A stretch of 64,000 bases of DNA from Rhodobacteraceae bacterium XHP0102 (GCA_025751475.1 JAOWLD010000003.1:434001-498000), one strand, 5' to 3'. Counted from the stretch's first letter, positions 8,232-17,112 are shown. Made by a program: numbers and translations. Notes: generated by a model not told the origin, from the sequence alone.

Positions 8232-8671
8232 CGCGACACAGTGCGGCGGTTGTTGGCCCCTTGCACGCTGATCCGTGTGACACCGCGCAACTCATTCGCG
8301 CTGCGGAACGTGCCGACCAGAACTTCGCGTGTGCGCGGTGCACCTTCTGCCGTAGCATCCCGCGGGGGAACCACGCGGAATTCGAACAGCATAAGCCCGT
8401 CTTCATTGGAAATCTCGACCAGCTCGGCCTCCCAATAGCCTTGGCGGTCAGCGCGCCCCATGGCGCGGATGATCGCGCCACCCTCCACCTGATCCGCCTC
8501 AAGCGAGATGACATCCGTGATCAGCGGGCGTGGGTCGACAAATTCTTCGACCTGAACAACCTCGATCCGCTGCTCTTGGCGGTCATTTCCGAACCAGTTA
8601 AAGGGGTTCAGCCGCGTGGAACAGCCCGCAAGCCCCAAGATCATCGCAGCAAAAATAGCAGTGCGCAGCAT
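8228..8671 (-). CDS. Small lipoprotein of unknown function
   Basis: From ATG 8671 this encodes about 147 residues starting MLRTAIFAAMILGLAGCST, a lipoprotein signal with lipobox LAGC, so it is probably lipidated and exported. An ATG 18 nt further upstream is possible but would precede the signal peptide. The mature part carries a hydrophilic linker (NPFNWFGNDRQEQ) and a compact beta-rich domain with no motif I recognise. It is convergent with rnd. Confidence 0.75.
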   Translation of the reverse strand: MLRTAIFAAMILGLAGCSTRLNPFNWFGNDRQEQRIEVVQVEEFVDPRPLITDVISLEADQVEGGAIIRAMGRADRQGYWEAELVEISNEDGLMLFEFRVVPPRDATAEGAPRTREVLVGTFRSANELRGVTRISVQGANNRRTVSR

Positions 8672-8799
8672 AGCGGCCCCTCTTGGCAAAGCATCACCCT
8701 TTGAGTGCTACCCTATCAGGGCGGTTTTGAAAAGCGCCTCTGGACGAATGGGGGGCTGCGCTTTAGGTCAGGGGGAGGTGACAATAGGATGAGGGTAGA

Positions 8800-9225
8800 A
8801 TGGCCAGCGAACGCTTTGAGGAAATCGCAGAAACATTCGAATTTCTGGAGGATTGGGAAGATCGCTATCGCCATGTGATCGAATTGGGCAAAGCGATGGA
8901 GCCCTTGCCCGAAGCGATGCGCGTTCCCGCCACCAAGGTGGATGGCTGCGCCTCGCAGGTCTGGATCATGCCGCGGATCGAAGGGCAGGGGCCAGAAGCG
9001 CATTTTGATTTTCAGGGTGAAAGTGACGCGATGATCGTGCGCGGCCTGATCGCGGTTCTGCACGCGCTTTATGGCGGGCTGACCGTGACGGAGGTTTTGG
9101 CGGTTGATCCGCGCGCGGAATTGGCGCGTTTGGGGCTGAACGATCACCTATCGGCGCAGCGCTCCAACGGATTGCGGGCCATGGTGGAACGCATCCGTCT
9201 TTTGGCGGCCGAGGTGCGGGGCTAG
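8800..9225 (+). CDS. SufE family sulfur-acceptor protein
   Basis: This 141-residue cytosolic protein is the size of SufE and shows the conserved active Cys in KVDGCASQVW, about residue 51. SufE takes persulfide sulfur from the SufS cysteine desulfurase and stimulates it for Fe-S cluster assembly. It is not next to a suf operon here; other Fe-S genes (A-type carrier and SufT) lie 45 kb away. CsdE would look the same at this level. Its last 4 nt overlap the convergent DUF1638 gene. Confidence 0.92.
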   Translation: MASERFEEIAETFEFLEDWEDRYRHVIELGKAMEPLPEAMRVPATKVDGCASQVWIMPRIEGQGPEAHFDFQGESDAMIVRGLIAVLHALYGGLTVTEVLAVDPRAELARLGLNDHLSAQRSNGLRAMVERIRLLAAEVRG

Positions 9226-9872
9226 TCGCGCAAATTCGTGATCGCAGTTTCGAGATCACCATAACCCGTAAAGCGCCGCTCAAAGGTCAACCCTAAGAAA
9301 TCCGCACAGGCCTTGGCCTTTTCGGTCAACGTGGGGTCATCGGTTTGCGCCTGATAGACCAATTTTTCGTAATTGCCGAAATAGATATCCCGCAATTCAG
9401 GGTGTTTATCGAGACCAAGAGGGCGGGTGACGAAAGCGTCAAACTGACGGGTTAGAAAATCGGTCAGATAAAAGGCCGTAACCTCATCCAATTCCGCAAA
9501 CCGCGCATTGCCCTCGAAAAAGCTGTAGCAATGCGGGCCTTCGAGCATTTCAACGCCAAGCGCAGCACAGCGCGCGGCCAAAGCGCCCCCTGTGCCGCAA
9601 TCGGCATAAAGCACATAGATGCTGTCGTAATCCCCGCGCGCCCGCGTGACCGCCGCCTCAACCGCATCGGGAATTTGCTCAGGGCGGTTGTGCAAAATGG
9701 CGGGCAGGCAGTGCAGATCGAGATGATCCAACCCATTAGCGGCCTTGATCGCCAAAACCTCATGCGCCAAAGCCCCGCAGGCCAGGAGGAGGACCCGCCC
9801 CTTGCCCGATGCTGCCACACCGCTTTCGCGCAGCGTGTCATCATCGGGCAGGGGGCGAAAAGAGCCTATCAT
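9222..9872 (-). CDS. DUF1638 protein, associated with corrinoid methyltransferase
   Basis: This 216-residue protein has the look of DUF1638: a Rossmann-like start (VLLLACGALAHEV), Cys-containing LHCLPA, and YADCGTGG, whose clustered Cys/His residues (also GPHCYSFF) suggest metal or corrinoid contact. It starts 6 nt after the corrinoid-protein stop, so the two are almost certainly co-transcribed and translationally coupled. Members of this family recur beside corrinoid proteins and methyltransferases. A role in maturing or supporting the split methionine synthase is an inference from that linkage. Confidence 0.85.
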   Translation of the reverse strand: MIGSFRPLPDDDTLRESGVAASGKGRVLLLACGALAHEVLAIKAANGLDHLDLHCLPAILHNRPEQIPDAVEAAVTRARGDYDSIYVLYADCGTGGALAARCAALGVEMLEGPHCYSFFEGNARFAELDEVTAFYLTDFLTRQFDAFVTRPLGLDKHPELRDIYFGNYEKLVYQAQTDDPTLTEKAKACADFLGLTFERRFTGYGDLETAITNLRD

Positions 9873-9878
9873 GATCGT

Positions 9879-10583
9879 TTAATGCGCCGCCATTTGGTTG
9901 TGTTTGCGCAGCACGAATTCCTTGGCGGTTTCCACGGCCACGGCCGCGTCACGGCAATAGGCATCTGCGCCAATCGCGCGGCCAAATTCTTCGTTCAACG
10001 GCGCGCCGCCGACCAAAACGATGTAATCATCGCGGATGCCTTGCTCCTTCATCGTGTCGATTACGACCTTCATGTATGGCATGGTCGTGGTCAGAAGGGC
10101 GGACATTCCCAGAATGTCAGGCGTCTCTTTTTCCAAAGCCTCGAGATAGGCTTCGACCGCGTTGTTGATGCCAAGATCCACCACTTCGAATCCCGCCCCC
10201 TCCATCATCATGGTGACGAGGTTCTTGCCGATGTCGTGAATGTCGCCCTTCACTGTGCCGATCACCATCTTGCCGATGCGCGGTGCGCCTGTTTCGGCCA
10301 AAAGCGGCTTCAGGATGGCCATGCCGCCCTTCATCGCGTTTGCGGCCATCAACACCTCGGGCACGAACAGGATGCCATCGCGGAAATCATTGCCGACAAT
10401 GGTCATGCCGCCCACCAGCGCCTTGGTCAGAATGTCATAGGGGGCCCAGCCGCGCGCCAGCAGGATATCAACCGCTTCTTCGATTTCTTCTTTCAGACCA
10501 TCGTAGAGGTCATCGAACATCTGTTGAACAAGTTCTTCATCATCCAATTCCGAGAGGATGATTTCGTCATTTTCGTCTGACAT
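9879..10583 (-). CDS. Corrinoid (B12-binding) protein of a split methionine synthase
   Basis: This 234-residue protein is equivalent to the cobalamin domain of MetH or the MtbC/MttC corrinoid proteins. Residues about 15-95 form the helical cap (LVQQMFDDLYDGLKEEIEEA, FVPEVLMAANAMKGG). The Rossmann B12 domain follows with GDIHDIGKN, whose His is the lower cobalt ligand, then a hydrophobic segment around GMSALLTTTM and GGAPL. An acidic N-terminal tail precedes it. An RBS (GGAG) lies upstream of the start. Position between a homocysteine methyltransferase gene and DUF1638 supports methyl transfer to homocysteine. A trimethylamine-type role is less likely because no MttB/MtbB-like gene is nearby. 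Confidence 0.92.
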   Translation of the reverse strand: MSDENDEIILSELDDEELVQQMFDDLYDGLKEEIEEAVDILLARGWAPYDILTKALVGGMTIVGNDFRDGILFVPEVLMAANAMKGGMAILKPLLAETGAPRIGKMVIGTVKGDIHDIGKNLVTMMMEGAGFEVVDLGINNAVEAYLEALEKETPDILGMSALLTTTMPYMKVVIDTMKEQGIRDDYIVLVGGAPLNEEFGRAIGADAYCRDAAVAVETAKEFVLRKHNQMAAH

Positions 10584-10604
10584 CTCGAGCGTCTCCTGAA
10601 GCGA

Positions 10605-10619
10605 AGGCCATCATGGCCT
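10605..10619. promoter_or_regulatory. Palindrome upstream of the corrinoid-protein gene
   Basis: AGGCCATCATGGCCT is a perfect 7+1+7 palindrome 22 nt before the corrinoid-protein start. It may be an operator or mRNA hairpin between the methyltransferase and corrinoid genes. No regulator is identified. Confidence 0.3.
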
Positions 10620-10720
10620 CGTGCCAACTAGCGTTTTTCGATTACCTAAGCCCTTCGCGCCACCAGACGCGCAGAATTGCGACATGACGACCGCCGCGCG
10701 CGACCTAATGGCGCTTCACT

Positions 10721-11734
10721 TCAACTGCGCCGCCGACCTGTCCGCGCGCGTGGTGCGGGGCCGTTGCCATCTGTCCCATCCGAGCCAGAGGAAAACCCGC
10801 CCAGTTCCGCCGCGATCTGCTCAAGACTGGGAACAGGGCCGCGCGGGGTTTCTTCTAGGGCTTTGCGCATGGCGCTGAGATGCACAGGTTGCGTGCCGCA
10901 GCAGCCGCCAATGATCTTTGCCCCCGCATCGCGCGCCAAAACCGCATAGCGGGCCATCAATTCAGGGGTGCCATCGTAATGGATATGCCCATCGACATAT
11001 TTGGGGATGCCCGCGTTGCCCTTGGCGATCACGGGTCGCTCATTGCCCGAGGCGCGAAAGCCCAGAACGGTGCGCATCAAATCGGACGCCCCAACCCCGC
11101 AATTTGCGCCATAGGCCAAGGGTTTATGATCCAATTTCTCGACCAATTCGGACATTGCCGCCGAGGTGACACCCATCATGGTGCGCCCTGCGGTGTCAAA
11201 GCTCATGGTGCCGCACCATGGCATCCCTGCCAATTTGCACCCTTCGGCGGCGGCGGCGTATTCCTCGGGGGCGGAGATTGTCTCCACCCAGCAGACATCT
11301 GCCCCGCCCGCTTTGAGGCCTTCGGCCTGCTCATGAAACATTTCCACGGCCGCGGCATGGGTCAAAGGGCCCATCGGAACCATAATCTCGCCCGTGGGCC
11401 CCATCGACCCCGCCACCACCACCTCACGCCCCGAGGCATCGGCCACCTCGCGGCCAATTTCCGCGGCGATGCGGTTGAGATCAAAAGCGCGGTCCTGCGC
11501 GTCATGCAGCTTGAGCCGCGCGCGCGTGCCGCCAAAGGAATTGGTCAGGAAAATATCCGACCCTGCATCGACCGCCCCGCGATAAAGCGTGGCGATGCGA
11601 TCTGGGTGTTCTTCGTTCCAAAATTCAGGCGCATCCCCCGATTGCAGCCCCATGTTAAATAGGGTTGTGCCTGTTGCCCCATCGGCCATCAGCCAATCGC
11701 GTGTTGCCAAAAGGGTTTGCAAACGGTTCGTCAT
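10721..11734 (-). CDS. Homocysteine S-methyltransferase (betaine--homocysteine methyltransferase family), split MetH module
   Basis: This 337-residue TIM-barrel enzyme methylates homocysteine at a zinc thiolate. Zinc ligands are visible: Cys in YGANCGVG near residue 205 and the Cys pair in IIGGCCGTQPVHL near 275. The N-terminus has LMADGATGTTL and LTNSFGGTR, typical of the Pfam S-methyl_trans family. The likely start is ATG 11734; a TTG two codons upstream is possible. The tail is basic and low complexity. With the corrinoid protein and DUF1638 on the same strand it looks like the homocysteine half of a cobalamin methionine synthase divided into separate polypeptides. The folate-binding and reactivation parts are not in this window. 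Confidence 0.88.
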   Translation of the reverse strand: MTNRLQTLLATRDWLMADGATGTTLFNMGLQSGDAPEFWNEEHPDRIATLYRGAVDAGSDIFLTNSFGGTRARLKLHDAQDRAFDLNRIAAEIGREVADASGREVVVAGSMGPTGEIMVPMGPLTHAAAVEMFHEQAEGLKAGGADVCWVETISAPEEYAAAAEGCKLAGMPWCGTMSFDTAGRTMMGVTSAAMSELVEKLDHKPLAYGANCGVGASDLMRTVLGFRASGNERPVIAKGNAGIPKYVDGHIHYDGTPELMARYAVLARDAGAKIIGGCCGTQPVHLSAMRKALEETPRGPVPSLEQIAAELGGFSSGSDGTDGNGPAPRARTGRRRS

Positions 11735-11838
11735 GATCAATTCCCTGATAATACATCCCCCGCGACATGGCCTCTCTGTGCGCGCGATGCAAGCCTGAAA
11801 TTCCGCATGATCTTTATGAAAAATATGGGGCTGGTGCA

Positions 11839-11869
11839 GGATTCCGCGCTGTGATTTTGCGCGGAATCC
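11839..11869. terminator. Strong hairpin between the zeta-subunit gene and the methyltransferase gene
   Basis: GGATTCCGCGC (11839-11849) pairs perfectly with GCGCGGAATCC (11859-11869) around a 9-nt loop. It follows the zeta-subunit stop on the minus strand. No clean U-run follows the arm, so termination is only probable. Confidence 0.45.
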
Positions 11870-11904
11870 CTGCGAGGCTCGTCCCGTGTTTGCCTCGAAG
11901 CGCT

Positions 11905-12219
11905 TTAGTTTTCGGTCATCAACTGCGCTTTGGCTTCGATCAGCAAAGCGTCATATTTGGCGCGCAATTCCGCCTCGGATACTTTATCGCCCAAATCGGC
12001 CATAAGTTTGCGCATCACATCCTCGTGGCCTGCTTCTTCGAAATCGGCGCGGACCACCTCTTTGGCATAGGCATCAGCAGCATCGCCTGATTTCCCCAAA
12101 ATCTCGGCGGCCCATAGGCCGACCAGCTTGTTGCGGCGGGCCTCGGCCTTGAATTTCATTTCCTCGTCATGGGCAAATTTTGTTTCAAAGGCGCGTTCGC
12201 GGTCGTCAAATGTGCTCAT
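11905..12219 (-). CDS. F1-ATPase inhibitor subunit zeta (DUF1476)
   Basis: This 104-residue, highly charged, all-helical protein matches the alphaproteobacterial zeta family: MSTFDDRERAFETKFAHDEE at the N-terminus, then KLVGLWAAEILG and DAYAKEVV. In Paracoccus and relatives this subunit binds F1 and blocks ATP hydrolysis, mainly through its N-terminal helix. It is not next to the atp operon, as is usual for this gene. A hairpin downstream probably ends the transcript. Confidence 0.9.
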   Translation of the reverse strand: MSTFDDRERAFETKFAHDEEMKFKAEARRNKLVGLWAAEILGKSGDAADAYAKEVVRADFEEAGHEDVMRKLMADLGDKVSEAELRAKYDALLIEAKAQLMTEN

Positions 12220-12308
12220 AAAACTGTCTCCTTGGGCGGTGTGTGTGCGTTTCTTCCCCTGATACCCTCAGCAGGGTTTTGGCCGCAAGCAGTGATTGCC
12301 AATCCAAC

Positions 12309-12337
12309 TTGCGACACAGCGCGCTTTGCTCTATTGC
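12309..12337 (+). promoter_or_regulatory. Possible sigma-70-type promoter of purC
   Basis: TTGCGA and TATTGC are separated by 17 bp, about 100 bp before the purC start. The match to consensus is partial and was read by eye. Confidence 0.3.
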
Positions 12338-12436
12338 GCGGGCAGGAGAGATCAGGGTGACATGGGGCCAATATCGGTGCTTCGCCCCGATCGCAGCCCA
12401 CCACCCGCTTCCCAAAGTTTAGGGATTGGAGAGAGT

Positions 12437-13195
12437 ATGTCACGGCGCAAAAAAATCTACGAAGGCAAGGCAAAGATCCTTTATGAAGGCCCTGAGCCAG
12501 GCACATTGGTGCAGTATTTTAAGGATGATGCCACCGCCTTTAACGCCGAAAAGCGCGCCACGATTGATGGTAAAGGTGTGTTGAACAACCGCCTGTCGGA
12601 ATATTTCATGTCGGGCTTAAATGCGATTGGCGTGCCCACCCATTTTATCCGCCGTCTGAATATGCGCGAACAACTGATCCGCAGCGTGGAGATCATTCCG
12701 CTTGAGGTGGTGATCCGCAATGTGGCTGCGGGGTCTTTGTCCAAACGTTTGGGAATCGAAGAGGGCACCGCCCTGCCGCGCCCCATTGTCGAATTCTATT
12801 ACAAGGATGATGCGCTGGGTGATCCCTTGGTCTCCGAGGAACACATCATCGCCTTTGGCTGGGCCAGTCAGCAAGATTTGGACGATATGGTCGCTTTGGG
12901 TCTGCGTGTGAATGATTTCTTGTCTGGCTTGATGATGGGTGTTGGCATCAAATTGGTGGATTTCAAAATTGAAATCGGCCGCATTTGGGAGGGCGATTAT
13001 ATGCGCCTCATCGTGGCCGATGAGATCAGCCCAGACAGCTGCCGCTTGTGGGATATGAAAACGGGCCAAAAGCTCGACAAGGACGTGTTCCGCCGTGATT
13101 TGGGTGATTTGGCGGATGCCTACACCGAGGTGGCCAAACGTCTTGGCGTCTTGCCCGATCAGGGCACGGTGTCAGGCCCAACATTGGTGAATTAA
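12437..13195 (+). CDS. purC: Phosphoribosylaminoimidazole-succinocarboxamide synthase
   Basis: PurC condenses CAIR with aspartate using ATP to give SAICAR. The family start [14 protein letters not shown] begins at ATG 12437, with GGAGAG 4 nt upstream. The longer frame from 12296 adds 47 residues that do not belong to the family. Length is 252 residues, as expected. Motifs include [32 protein letters not shown] and [13 protein letters not shown]. It heads the cluster purC-purS-alcohol dehydrogenase-purQ. Confidence 0.97.
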   Translation: MSRRKKIYEGKAKILYEGPEPGTLVQYFKDDATAFNAEKRATIDGKGVLNNRLSEYFMSGLNAIGVPTHFIRRLNMREQLIRSVEIIPLEVVIRNVAAGSLSKRLGIEEGTALPRPIVEFYYKDDALGDPLVSEEHIIAFGWASQQDLDDMVALGLRVNDFLSGLMMGVGIKLVDFKIEIGRIWEGDYMRLIVADEISPDSCRLWDMKTGQKLDKDVFRRDLGDLADAYTEVAKRLGVLPDQGTVSGPTLVN

Positions 13196-13242
13196 GCGAA
13201 GGCCCGCTTCGCAGATTGAATGTAGACAGAAAGGCAAAAGCA

Positions 13243-13473
13243 ATGCGCGCAACCGTGACCGTGATGTTGAAGCAGGGGGTTCTTGACCCACAGGGCGAGG
13301 CGGTGCGCCATGCGCTGGGCGCTTTGGGCTTTGAGGGTGTTTCAGCTGTGCGTCAAGGTAAGGTGATCGAGCTTGATCTGGCCGATGGTACAACCGAAGA
13401 TCAAATCCGCGAGATGTGCGAAAAGCTTTTGGCCAATACTGTGATCGAAAGCTACCACATCGCCATCAGTTAA
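13243..13473 (+). CDS. purS: FGAM synthase subunit PurS
   Basis: PurS is the 76-residue small subunit that bridges PurL and PurQ in the three-part FGAM synthase. The start ATG 13243 is preceded by AAAGGC. The family pattern is visible: VTVMLKQGVLDPQGEAV, LGFEGVSAVRQGKVIELDL and MCEKLLANTVIE. It sits 47 nt after purC, and purQ follows after one intervening gene. purL is not in the window. Confidence 0.95.
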   Translation: MRATVTVMLKQGVLDPQGEAVRHALGALGFEGVSAVRQGKVIELDLADGTTEDQIREMCEKLLANTVIESYHIAIS

Positions 13474-13485
13474 AGGGGTCTGTTG

Positions 13486-14523
13486 ATGCGTGCCGCTGTC
13501 CTGCGTGAGTATAACAAAGACCTCTCTATCGAAACGGTCGCTGATCCTGACTGCCCCGAGGACGGGGTCATCCTAAGGGTTCTGGCCTGTGGCGTGTGTC
13601 GGTCCGATTGGCATGGTTGGGTGGGTGAACACCCCCGCATCAAACCGGGTCAAATCGGCGGGCATGAATATTGTGGCGAGGTTATCGAAGCAGGCCCGCG
13701 CGCCACATATAAAAAGGGCGATCGTCTGGTTGCGCCCTTTATCCTGTCCTGTGGGTCATGCCCGACCTGCCAATCGGGGGCAGGGCATACCTGCCCCAAT
13801 CAACGCCTGCCAGGGTTTACCGAGCCAGGCGCATTTGCCGAATATGTGGCCGTTCCCTTTGACCACAACCTTGCGCGCTTGCCCGAAAGCCTTTCGCCCA
13901 CGGTGGCAGCGGGGCTTGGGTGCCGTGTGACCACCTCATGGCACGCGCTGACGGGGCGCGCGGCTGTGCAGGCGGGCGAATGGGTGGCGGTGCATGGCAC
14001 AGGCGGCATTGGCCTGTCAGCGGCGATTTTGGCCAAGGCGCTGGGGGCTTTTGTGGTTGTCGTGGATGTGGTGCAGGAAAAAATCGACCATGCCCTGTCT
14101 TTGGGCATTGATGCAGGCGTGAATGCCCGTGATGGCGATGTGGCGGCCAAGATCATCGAGATCACCAAGGGCGGCGCCCATGTCAGCATCGAGGCTTTGG
14201 GGATCGAGGCCACGGTTGCAGGCTCTATCGGCTGCCTGCGCCCCCTTGGGCGGCACGTTCAGGTGGGGATGCCTGTTGGACATACGGCCCATATGCAGAT
14301 CGATATGAACACGGTCTATATGCGCAATCTGGCGCTTTATGGCACGCGCGGTATGCCCTCTTGGCGGTATCCAAGTCTGTTGGGTCTGATCAAGGCGGGG
14401 CGCGTGGATATGTCGCCACTGATTGCACGGGAAATCCCGCTCTCGCAAACAGGGGCCGAGCTTGCCGCGTTCAATGGCCCAACACCGCCTGGTGTGGCGG
14501 TCATCACTGATTTTACGTCCTGA
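13486..14523 (+). CDS. Zinc-dependent alcohol dehydrogenase family protein
   Basis: This 345-residue medium-chain dehydrogenase has catalytic zinc ligands in ACGVCRSD and GGHEYCGEV, four structural-zinc Cys in CGSCPTCQSGAGHTC, and a Rossmann fold around HGTGGIGLSAAILAKALGA. It oxidises an alcohol or reduces an aldehyde with NAD(P); the substrate is unknown. ATG 13486 is used, with AAAGGGG upstream; an adjacent TTG would add one residue. The gene lies between purS and purQ on the same strand with gaps of 12 and 18 nt, so it is read with the purine genes although it has no known part in the pathway. Confidence 0.92.
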   Translation: MRAAVLREYNKDLSIETVADPDCPEDGVILRVLACGVCRSDWHGWVGEHPRIKPGQIGGHEYCGEVIEAGPRATYKKGDRLVAPFILSCGSCPTCQSGAGHTCPNQRLPGFTEPGAFAEYVAVPFDHNLARLPESLSPTVAAGLGCRVTTSWHALTGRAAVQAGEWVAVHGTGGIGLSAAILAKALGAFVVVVDVVQEKIDHALSLGIDAGVNARDGDVAAKIIEITKGGAHVSIEALGIEATVAGSIGCLRPLGRHVQVGMPVGHTAHMQIDMNTVYMRNLALYGTRGMPSWRYPSLLGLIKAGRVDMSPLIAREIPLSQTGAELAAFNGPTPPGVAVITDFTS

Positions 14524-14541
14524 CGAAAGGAACCTCCAAAG

Positions 14542-15210
14542 ATGAAAGCCGCCGTTCTTGTGTTCCCTGGATCGAATTGTGACCGCGATCTGAAACGTGC
14601 GTTTGAGCAGGCGGGGTTCTCGGTGGATATGGTCTGGCACAAAGACACAAACCTGCCCGATGGGGTGGATTTGGTGGGTGTGCCAGGCGGATTTTCCTAT
14701 GGCGATTACCTGCGCTGCGGTGCGATTGCGGCACAATCGCCCATCTCTCGCGCGCTCAAGGCCCATGCCTCACGCGGTGGTTACGTCTTTGGCGTTTGCA
14801 ACGGGTTTCAAATCCTAACCGAAACCCAATTGTTGCCCGGCGCGTTGCTGCAAAATATGTCGACCCGATATATCTGCAAACCCGTGGGGTTGCGGGTGGA
14901 AAACACCGACAGCGCCTTTACCAGTGCCTATGAGAAAGGCGCGGTGATCAGCGTCCCAATCGCCCATCACGAGGGCAATTATCAGGCCGATCCTGATACG
15001 CTTTTGCGCCTGAACGGGGAGGGGCGCGTTGCGTTTCGCTACGTTGAAAATCCCAATGGTGCAGTCGAGGATATCGCAGGCATCTTGTCTGAAAACCGCC
15101 GCATTTTGGGGATGATGCCCCATCCTGAGCGCGCATCCGAACCGCTGCATGGCGGAACGGATGGTGCGGCGCTGTTTGCGGGGTTGGCACAGGCTTTGGT
15201 CGCGGCCTGA
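14542..15210 (+). CDS. purQ: FGAM synthase glutaminase subunit PurQ
   Basis: PurQ is a class I glutamine amidotransferase that supplies ammonia to PurL. At 222 residues it is full length. It begins KAAVLVFPGSNCDRDL, with FSYGDYLRCGAIA, the nucleophile Cys in GVCNGFQIL and the His/Glu pair near MMPHPERA. An AAAGGA RBS precedes it. It closes the purC-purS-adh-purQ run. Confidence 0.97.
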   Translation: MKAAVLVFPGSNCDRDLKRAFEQAGFSVDMVWHKDTNLPDGVDLVGVPGGFSYGDYLRCGAIAAQSPISRALKAHASRGGYVFGVCNGFQILTETQLLPGALLQNMSTRYICKPVGLRVENTDSAFTSAYEKGAVISVPIAHHEGNYQADPDTLLRLNGEGRVAFRYVENPNGAVEDIAGILSENRRILGMMPHPERASEPLHGGTDGAALFAGLAQALVAA

Positions 15211-15293
15211 CGCCCGTGGCGCAATCGGCAGAACCCCGCCAAACGCCGTGCAATCTTCTTGTCTGGTGGGGCTGTGCGGCGTAGTCTTTTGCC

Positions 15294-17090
15294 ATGAGCG
15301 ATAACCCGCCCCCCCCCTTGCACCGCACAGGCAGCCCTGCTTGGGCGGTATTGCCACGCCGTCCCTTTGCACGGTTGAATGGCATATGGATGTTGCGGGT
15401 ATTCTTGGTCAGTTTTCTGGGGCTGTTTGTGGTGTCGATCTGGGCGGCGAACCTGTTTTTGACCCAGCGTTTGACCGATACCATTCGTAATCGCGCCGAA
15501 ATCCGACTGGCGCTCTATTCGGGCACGATCATGTCCGAGCTTCAGCGCAGCTCCGTGGTGCCGCTGCTGTTGTCGCGCGACCCCGTTTTGAACACCGCCC
15601 TGCGGGAGGGCGATTTCACCTCAACCTCGCAGCGTTTGATCTCCTATCTGGAGGAAATCGGCGCGGCCTCCTTGGTTCTTTTGGATCAATCGGGTCGCGT
15701 GGTGGCAGCAACGGATCGCGCAAGGCTGGGCGAGCTGCGCGAAAATGAGCCGTTTTTCAGGCAGGCCATCAGCAGCGCCGAGACGGTGTTTACATCCAAT
15801 GAACCTGCAACGGGGCGGTATGATTTCACCTTTTCACGCCATATCACCGAGAATAATCAACTTTTGGGTGTGATTATGGTTGAGGTTAATCTGTCGCGCG
15901 TGGTTGACCAATGGCGCGGTGCATCCGAGGCCGTGTTCATCACCCAAGAGAGTGGCGAGATCATTTTGGCGACCGAACCGCGCTGGCGCGGCCTGATGGA
16001 GGCCGATGCCTTGGCCCGTCAGGATGCCCCCTCCGCCATTCGCCGCGCAATCCAGAATGCGGGGGATTGGGCCTTTGGGGATGAGGGGTATATCTTTGGC
16101 GATGATACGCTGCGCCTGAGCCAAAACATCCCCTTTCGGGGGTGGGACATCGTCTCCTACACGGCCTATGCCTCGGTGCGGGAGCGGGTCAACGGGGTTT
16201 TGGCGCTGTTGATTATGGGCTTTGCACTGGTATTGGCCGCGGCGTTTTATCTTTTGTCACGGCGTGCACGGTTGCAAACGGCGGTCTTTCAACGCGAAAG
16301 CGCGGAACTGCGCCGCCTCAACGATCGCCTGAGCCGCGAGATTGCCGAGCGCGAAAAGGCGCAACGTGATTTGGAGCAGGCGGAGTTGTCGCTTGTGCAA
16401 AGCCAGAAATTGGCGGCGCTGGGCGAGATGTCAGCGGCGGTGAGCCATGAATTAAACCAGCCTCTGGCTGCGATGAAAACCTATTTGGCGGGGGCGAAAT
16501 TATTGCTCCAACGCCGCCGCCCCGAGGAGGCGATGTCCTCCTTCCAACGGATTGACGATCTGATTGAACGCATGGGTGCCATCACGCGGCAACTGAAATC
16601 CTATGCCCGCAAAGGGGGGGACAGTTTCACCCCCGTTGATCTGCGCGATGCGGTTGCGGGGGCGATGACCATGATGGAGCCGCAGATGCGGCAGATGAAG
16701 GTGGATATATCGCAGGTGATCCCCGCCCATCCTGTGATGGTTTTGGGGGATATGGTGCGATTGGAGCAGGTGATTATCAATCTGTTGCGCAATGCGCTGG
16801 ATGCCATGAAGGCCCAAGAAGCACGGCAAATCGAAATCCTATTGGCCGAAGGGGATGAGGCCGTTCTTTCGGTGCGTGACAATGGGGCAGGGATCGAAGA
16901 TTTGGATCAACTGTTCGAGCCGTTTTACACCACCAAGAAGCCCGGCGAAGGGGTGGGCTTGGGTCTTGCGATTTCTTCGGGGATTGTCACCGATTTTGGC
17001 GGCCGTCTGCGCGCGCGCAATGGCGAGACAGGCGGCGCGGTGTTTGAAATCCGCCTGCCGCGACATCAGATGAAAGGGGCCGCGGAATAG
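15294..17090 (+). CDS. dctB: C4-dicarboxylate-type sensor histidine kinase
   Basis: This 598-residue membrane kinase has a proline-rich N-terminus, a first membrane helix near residues 33-55, a large periplasmic double-PAS/Cache domain, and a second helix near residues 300-320. A coiled coil (LRRLNDRLSREIAEREKAQ) leads into the catalytic core: H-box SAAVSHELNQPLAAMK, N-box INLLRNALDAM, and G-boxes DNGAGIED and GVGLGLAIS. The plan is that of DctB. The response regulator follows after 22 nt. No dicarboxylate transporter gene is next to the pair, so the ligand is inferred by family only. Confidence 0.88.
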   Translation: MSDNPPPPLHRTGSPAWAVLPRRPFARLNGIWMLRVFLVSFLGLFVVSIWAANLFLTQRLTDTIRNRAEIRLALYSGTIMSELQRSSVVPLLLSRDPVLNTALREGDFTSTSQRLISYLEEIGAASLVLLDQSGRVVAATDRARLGELRENEPFFRQAISSAETVFTSNEPATGRYDFTFSRHITENNQLLGVIMVEVNLSRVVDQWRGASEAVFITQESGEIILATEPRWRGLMEADALARQDAPSAIRRAIQNAGDWAFGDEGYIFGDDTLRLSQNIPFRGWDIVSYTAYASVRERVNGVLALLIMGFALVLAAAFYLLSRRARLQTAVFQRESAELRRLNDRLSREIAEREKAQRDLEQAELSLVQSQKLAALGEMSAAVSHELNQPLAAMKTYLAGAKLLLQRRRPEEAMSSFQRIDDLIERMGAITRQLKSYARKGGDSFTPVDLRDAVAGAMTMMEPQMRQMKVDISQVIPAHPVMVLGDMVRLEQVIINLLRNALDAMKAQEARQIEILLAEGDEAVLSVRDNGAGIEDLDQLFEPFYTTKKPGEGVGLGLAISSGIVTDFGGRLRARNGETGGAVFEIRLPRHQMKGAAE

Positions 17091-17112
17091 GCGGCGAAAG
17101 GATGGGTTTGGA

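Noticed and set aside
11735-11904. SAM-II or other riboswitch before the methionine-synthase genes
   Set aside because: I looked for conserved SAM-riboswitch blocks on the minus strand and found none, only the simple hairpin at 11839-11869.
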